Shown here piece after piece: positions 40,948 to 43,766 of a DNA stretch of 43,766 bases. The notes beneath the pieces were generated by a model, which was given only the letters and a program-made list of their open reading frames with translations, searched no databases and was not told where the DNA came from. Origin of the DNA: an uncultured Lachnospiraceae bacterium (GTDB taxonomy: Bacteria > Bacillota > Clostridia > Lachnospirales > Lachnospiraceae); assembly GCA_947630485.1 (NCBI GenBank), contig CANRHU010000024.1, forward strand, positions 1-43,766, read 5' to 3'. The first letter of the stretch is position 1; each line of letters begins with the position of its first letter. The translations under genes and the position numbers were made by a program.

Positions 40948-42150
40948 ATGTTAGATCATACGGAATTCGGTTTTGACAGAGACAAAGGCCGACACAGGTG
41001 TTACTGTTCTGTACCATCCGTGAGAATGGCGAACGGAAAGGCATGGAGGCCTTCTGCGTATGGGAAGACGAAGCGGGAAGCGCGTGAGAAGCTAGAGGCA
41101 AAGATCATAGCGAAGGAGAAAAGTCTTCAGGTTCCAGAGAGCAAAGATATTCTGAAAAACGCAATCCGAAGCTATAACTTGCGGACGGCTGTTGATAAAG
41201 GGAATACGGCATCAACCATAGAATATCTGAACCGTGTCCTGAGAAAACAGATCGAGCCTTATGAACTAGCTAATATGAATGTTCAAGAAGTTGAGCATGA
41301 GGACGTGCTTAATTATATTATGGAACTGAATGAAGATGGCGTCAGCAAGGCAATGCAGAAGAAGGCATATAATGTACTAACAGGCTTCTTTGCGGATTAC
41401 TATAGGAAAAGCCCGGCTCTTAACCCGGCTTATGGGATTAAATTTGCCAGCGGCGTTAAGAAGGTAGAGATATCCCAGATCATGAACGATGAAGAAATCG
41501 AGCGGTATTTTGAGGCGTGCGAGAAGGCATTGGAAGAATATCTGCCAGATGGCTCCAAGAATCCAGCGTATGAACCGAATGCAGATTTGCTAGAGGTACT
41601 TATACTAACCTATATGCGGAGTGGAGAAGCACTCGCGTTGACCTATGAAGATTGGCTTCCGAATGACAGCAGTTTCATCATATATAAGACAATTAGCAGA
41701 GATATAGATGGAAAGACGATCGTTGAAAAGCATACGAAGACCAGCGCTTCCAGAAGAACACTGAAATGTAGTGATTTGATTGTATCCATTATCTCGGCGA
41801 GACAGGCACAGGCTGATATAATAGAAGAGGAATGGAAACCAGCGTCTTATATCTGGCATGGAGAGAATGATCTATACAAGCCATTAAGCAGGACTGCATT
41901 AAAATTATTGCATAGGCGTATCTTGGATTCTGCCGGAATAGAAAAACACATTCGGGTACATGATCTCCGCCATACGGGAATCAGTTACTTTTTACGACAT
42001 GGAAGCCCGCTTGCGGAAGTCAGTAAACGGGCTGGACATAGCAGACAAAGTATAACTGCCGATATTTACAGTCATGTGCTTGATGAAACATTATCCAAGC
42101 AGAGCGAAAGAGAGTCAGAAATTGCCGGGAAGCTGATCACCTTGTTTTGA
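40948..42150 (+). CDS. int: tyrosine recombinase (integrase)
   Basis: A 400-residue phage/ICE-type integrase. The N-terminal part contains an AP2-like arm-binding region (FDRDKGRHRCYCSVPSVRM) and a SAM-like core-binding domain (about 80-180). The catalytic domain has Arg224 (YMRSGEAL), His338 and Arg341 (HDLRHTG), His364 (GHSRQS) and the nucleophile Tyr374 (DIYSHVLDETL), all intact. ATG 40948 is chosen because the promoter start and AAAGGTGG both lie after the longer upstream frame's TTG at 40876. Codon use is more AT-rich than in the chromosomal genes to the left. It lies beside a truncated tRNA-Gln, its likely target. Confidence 0.92.
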   Translation: MLDHTEFGFDRDKGRHRCYCSVPSVRMANGKAWRPSAYGKTKREAREKLEAKIIAKEKSLQVPESKDILKNAIRSYNLRTAVDKGNTASTIEYLNRVLRKQIEPYELANMNVQEVEHEDVLNYIMELNEDGVSKAMQKKAYNVLTGFFADYYRKSPALNPAYGIKFASGVKKVEISQIMNDEEIERYFEACEKALEEYLPDGSKNPAYEPNADLLEVLILTYMRSGEALALTYEDWLPNDSSFIIYKTISRDIDGKTIVEKHTKTSASRRTLKCSDLIVSIISARQAQADIIEEEWKPASYIWHGENDLYKPLSRTALKLLHRRILDSAGIEKHIRVHDLRHTGISYFLRHGSPLAEVSKRAGHSRQSITADIYSHVLDETLSKQSERESEIAGKLITLF

Positions 42151-42175
42151 TTATATTTGTGTGTGGATTGAGGAG

Positions 42176-42229
42176 GAACCAGTCAAATAACGGTTCCCCG
42201 CGAAGCGGGAACTGTTATCTGACTGGTTC
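42176..42229. repeat. large hairpin 1 between int and mob
   Basis: The left arm (42176-42201, begins GAACCAGTCA, ends CCCCGC) and right arm (42205-42229, begins GCGGGAAC, ends TGACTGGTTC) pair over about 25 bases with one mismatch, one G-U and one bulge, with loop GAA. No T-run follows. It may be a terminator of int or part of an origin of transfer. Confidence 0.7.
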
Positions 42230-42267
42230 TGTTTTGGATGATGGAGGAAGACGCAGAAGCCTCGCAG

Positions 42268-42305
42268 AGCCAGTTCCATTTTCGATGAAAATGGTATAAC
42301 TGGCT
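42268..42305. repeat. large hairpin 2 between int and mob
   Basis: AGCCAGTT-CCATTTTC, loop GAT, GAAAATGG-TAT-AACTGGCT: two consecutive 8-bp stems with a TAT bulge. It ends 60 bases before the relaxase start. Confidence 0.7.
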
Positions 42306-42365
42306 ACACCATTTCTGCCCGAATTGGTTTTCACTTCTTGCATATTCATTTACAGAGGTGATTTT

Positions 42366-43124
42366 ATGCATGTTGAGAAATACACAAAGAATGCGGTAGG
42401 CCATCTGCTTTTGCATTACGGCCGGTGGGTCGCTCATTTCGGCAATAAGGATATCGACCACTTGCGGTCTGATTTCAATTATAACCTTGCGCCGGCAAGA
42501 GGAATGGGCGACTTTGACTATTACCAGAAAAGATTATCGGAGGTTAAATGTCAAAACCGCGCTGACGTAAAGACCCTATGTGATTGGATCGTTACTTTAC
42601 CAAAAGAGAACTTTTCAGAGGAACAGGAACGGAGATTCTTTCAGACAGCATATGATTTCATGGCAAAGAGGTATGGTGAGAAGAATGTCGTTTCCGCATG
42701 GGTTCATAAAGATGAAGGTGGTCAGCCTCACCTGCATTTTGCTTTTATTCCCGTTTGCATTGACCGTAAGAAGGGCATAGAAAAGGTGTCGGCAAAGGAA
42801 GTGCTTACCCGGACCGATCTGCAGAACATTCACCCGGAAATGGCGGCCTGCATGGAGCGGGTGTTCGGGCGTGACATCGGCATTCTGAACGGTGAGACCG
42901 CCGGAGGAAATAAGACGGTCATGGAGTTAAAGGCCAAGGAGTTGAAGCAGGAAGTGGCTTCATTAAAGGAATTGAAGGAGCAGTCTATTGTAGAAGTGGC
43001 TCAATCAATAAGAAAACAACCTAAATTAATCGAAGCCATCACAAGAGCAATCCGCATTGCGCTTGGCAAGGAGAAGCCACCCATCATTCGTGATCGGGAG
43101 CATATACGTGAACAGAGCCGCTAA
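42366..43124 (+). CDS. short MobV/Pre-type relaxase
   Basis: A 252-residue plasmid mobilization/recombination protein. Residues 1-200 resemble the MobV relaxase domain: an early HVEKYTKNAVGHLLLHYGR, a conserved DFNYNLAP, a long helical segment and the metal-binding HLH (His122, His124) in GGQPHLHFAFIPV. The last 50 residues are a helical tail (MELKAKELKQEVASLKELKE). Usual family members are 400 or more residues, so this is a short form, common in small mobilizable elements of gut Firmicutes. AGAGGTGATTTT precedes ATG 42366. It would nick at an oriT, perhaps the hairpins just upstream, and use a helper element for transfer. Confidence 0.85.
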   Translation: MHVEKYTKNAVGHLLLHYGRWVAHFGNKDIDHLRSDFNYNLAPARGMGDFDYYQKRLSEVKCQNRADVKTLCDWIVTLPKENFSEEQERRFFQTAYDFMAKRYGEKNVVSAWVHKDEGGQPHLHFAFIPVCIDRKKGIEKVSAKEVLTRTDLQNIHPEMAACMERVFGRDIGILNGETAGGNKTVMELKAKELKQEVASLKELKEQSIVEVAQSIRKQPKLIEAITRAIRIALGKEKPPIIRDREHIREQSR

Positions 43125-43144
43125 TACAATACAAGGAGATTACT

Positions 43145-43606
43145 ATGAAAGAGGAACTTATTACTGTAACCAGAGAGGAATTAGAAGAATATATCTTGCA
43201 GGAAGCACTAAAAACCCGCTGGATACTTCTTCACATTGAAGTGGAGGAACTGATTTCCGTTCCTTCCGTCAGAGAATCTAAGCTGTTCCGAGAGAATGTA
43301 CTGTTGGATAAGAAGGAGTGGGAACGATTTCTCCAACAGATCGAGTATGTCCGTACTGATTTTGAACATCTTCGGAATGTTATTAGGGTGATGGAGCCGG
43401 TTTATCGGGCCTATCATGGACAATACGAAATGGAGCAACAGGAGAATGGTCAAAAGCCCATACCATCTGACTTTGACTTTGACAACTATATTAAGGTGAC
43501 AAGCACTTCCTACGACGCAGACGAATTTGAACGAATGGCGGAGCGGTTCGAGGATAAGTTCACCAAAGGCGAAATTGATGAAGAAGTGGAGACATCTTTC
43601 AGATAA
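43145..43606 (+). CDS. hypothetical protein of the mobile element
   Basis: A 153-residue acidic, mostly helical protein that I do not recognise. It begins MKEELITVTREELEEYILQE, has a central helical part (WERFLQQIEYVRTDFEHLRN), and ends with an acidic segment rich in Asp, Glu and Phe (PSDFDFDNYIKVTSTSYDAD). No membrane segment, signal peptide, Cys cluster or helix-turn-helix is visible. It starts 20 bases after mob with ACAAGGAGAT upstream, so it is translated from the same message and may be an accessory to mobilization or replication. A terminator follows. Confidence 0.7.
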   Translation: MKEELITVTREELEEYILQEALKTRWILLHIEVEELISVPSVRESKLFRENVLLDKKEWERFLQQIEYVRTDFEHLRNVIRVMEPVYRAYHGQYEMEQQENGQKPIPSDFDFDNYIKVTSTSYDADEFERMAERFEDKFTKGEIDEEVETSFR

Positions 43607-43643
43607 CTCCCTTTGGACTAGACATCTGTTAGGGTACAACAAT

Positions 43644-43679
43644 AGAGACAATCCAGATCATCTGGACTGTCTCTTTTTT
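43644..43679 (+). terminator. terminator of the int-mob-hypothetical segment
   Basis: AGAGACA-A-TCCAGA, loop TCA, TCTGGA-C-TGTCTCT, followed by a T-run: 13 pairs with one mismatch. Confidence 0.85.
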
Positions 43680-43680
43680 C

Positions 43681-43766
43681 TTGACTGCGCTACAAATCGT
43701 TAAGGAAAGAATCGAAGATGGTGCAAACGAAAAAGCAATCCTGGCATTTCCCGCAACTGCTCTTTC
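43681..43766 (+). CDS. possible partial reading frame at the right edge
   Basis: From TTG 43681 the frame stays open to the window end and reads LTALQIVKERIEDGANEKAI, then LAFPATAL, which looks protein-like. There is no ribosome binding site, and the frame starts directly after the terminator's T-run, so it may be a decayed or 5'-truncated gene, or chance. Confidence 0.2.
   Translation, partial: MTALQIVKERIEDGANEKAILAFPATAL

Overview
The window looks like a chromosomal segment from a spore-forming, anaerobic Lachnospiraceae-type clostridium (Clostridium cluster XIVa relatives; genus not resolvable by eye). The grounds are the SCIFF peptide and its radical SAM maturase beside a fused secDF, a class III fructose-bisphosphatase, the serC-serA-DUF1015 cluster, a candidate forespore promoter, strong AGGAGG ribosome binding sites and GC-rich codon use. 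Nearly every gene up to about 28.2 kb is on the plus strand.

1-7.9 kb: a decayed XRE regulator at the left edge, a Wzz-like chain-length protein, a small membrane protein on the minus strand (TIGR04086 type), scfA (48-aa six-cysteine peptide, not previously delimited by longer-ORF criteria) and scfB, then secDF, tgt and yajC. 8-13 kb: a branched-chain amino acid cluster leuB-ilvD-ilvB with a clear promoter, ended by a multi-armed palindromic element. 13-16.7 kb: serine synthesis (serC, serA) and a DUF1015 gene. 17-28 kb: housekeeping genes (aspS, M23 peptidase, class III fbp, DUF1700, NlpC/P60, a 52-aa Asn/Gln/Ser-rich protein behind a sigma-G-like promoter, rhodanese, two small metallophosphoesterases, a THUMP-type RNA methyltransferase, rdgB), then a four-tRNA cluster (Pro, Gly, Arg, His) behind a perfect consensus promoter.

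28.3-40.7 kb is the most distinctive part: a ROK-family repressor diverging from a nine-gene operon (zinc dehydrogenase, two LplB/YtcP-type permeases, lipoprotein binding protein, a LamG-like plus metallophosphoesterase fusion, histidine phosphatase, FAD oxidoreductase, SASA-type esterase, Cys-type sulfatase). It has one promoter, operator-like dyads with shared ACTTA/TAAGT half-sites on both the repressor and operon sides, and one terminator. There is no glycoside hydrolase and none of the enzymes has a signal peptide, so the likely picture is uptake of a small substituted (sulfated, acylated, phosphorylated) compound that is stripped and oxidised in the cytoplasm. The substrate is unknown.

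40.7 kb to the end is a more AT-rich integrated mobilizable element: a tRNA-Gln gene cut off after its anticodon stem at the junction, a tyrosine recombinase, two large hairpins that could be an oriT, a short MobV/Pre-like relaxase, and a hypothetical protein. The element runs off the right edge.
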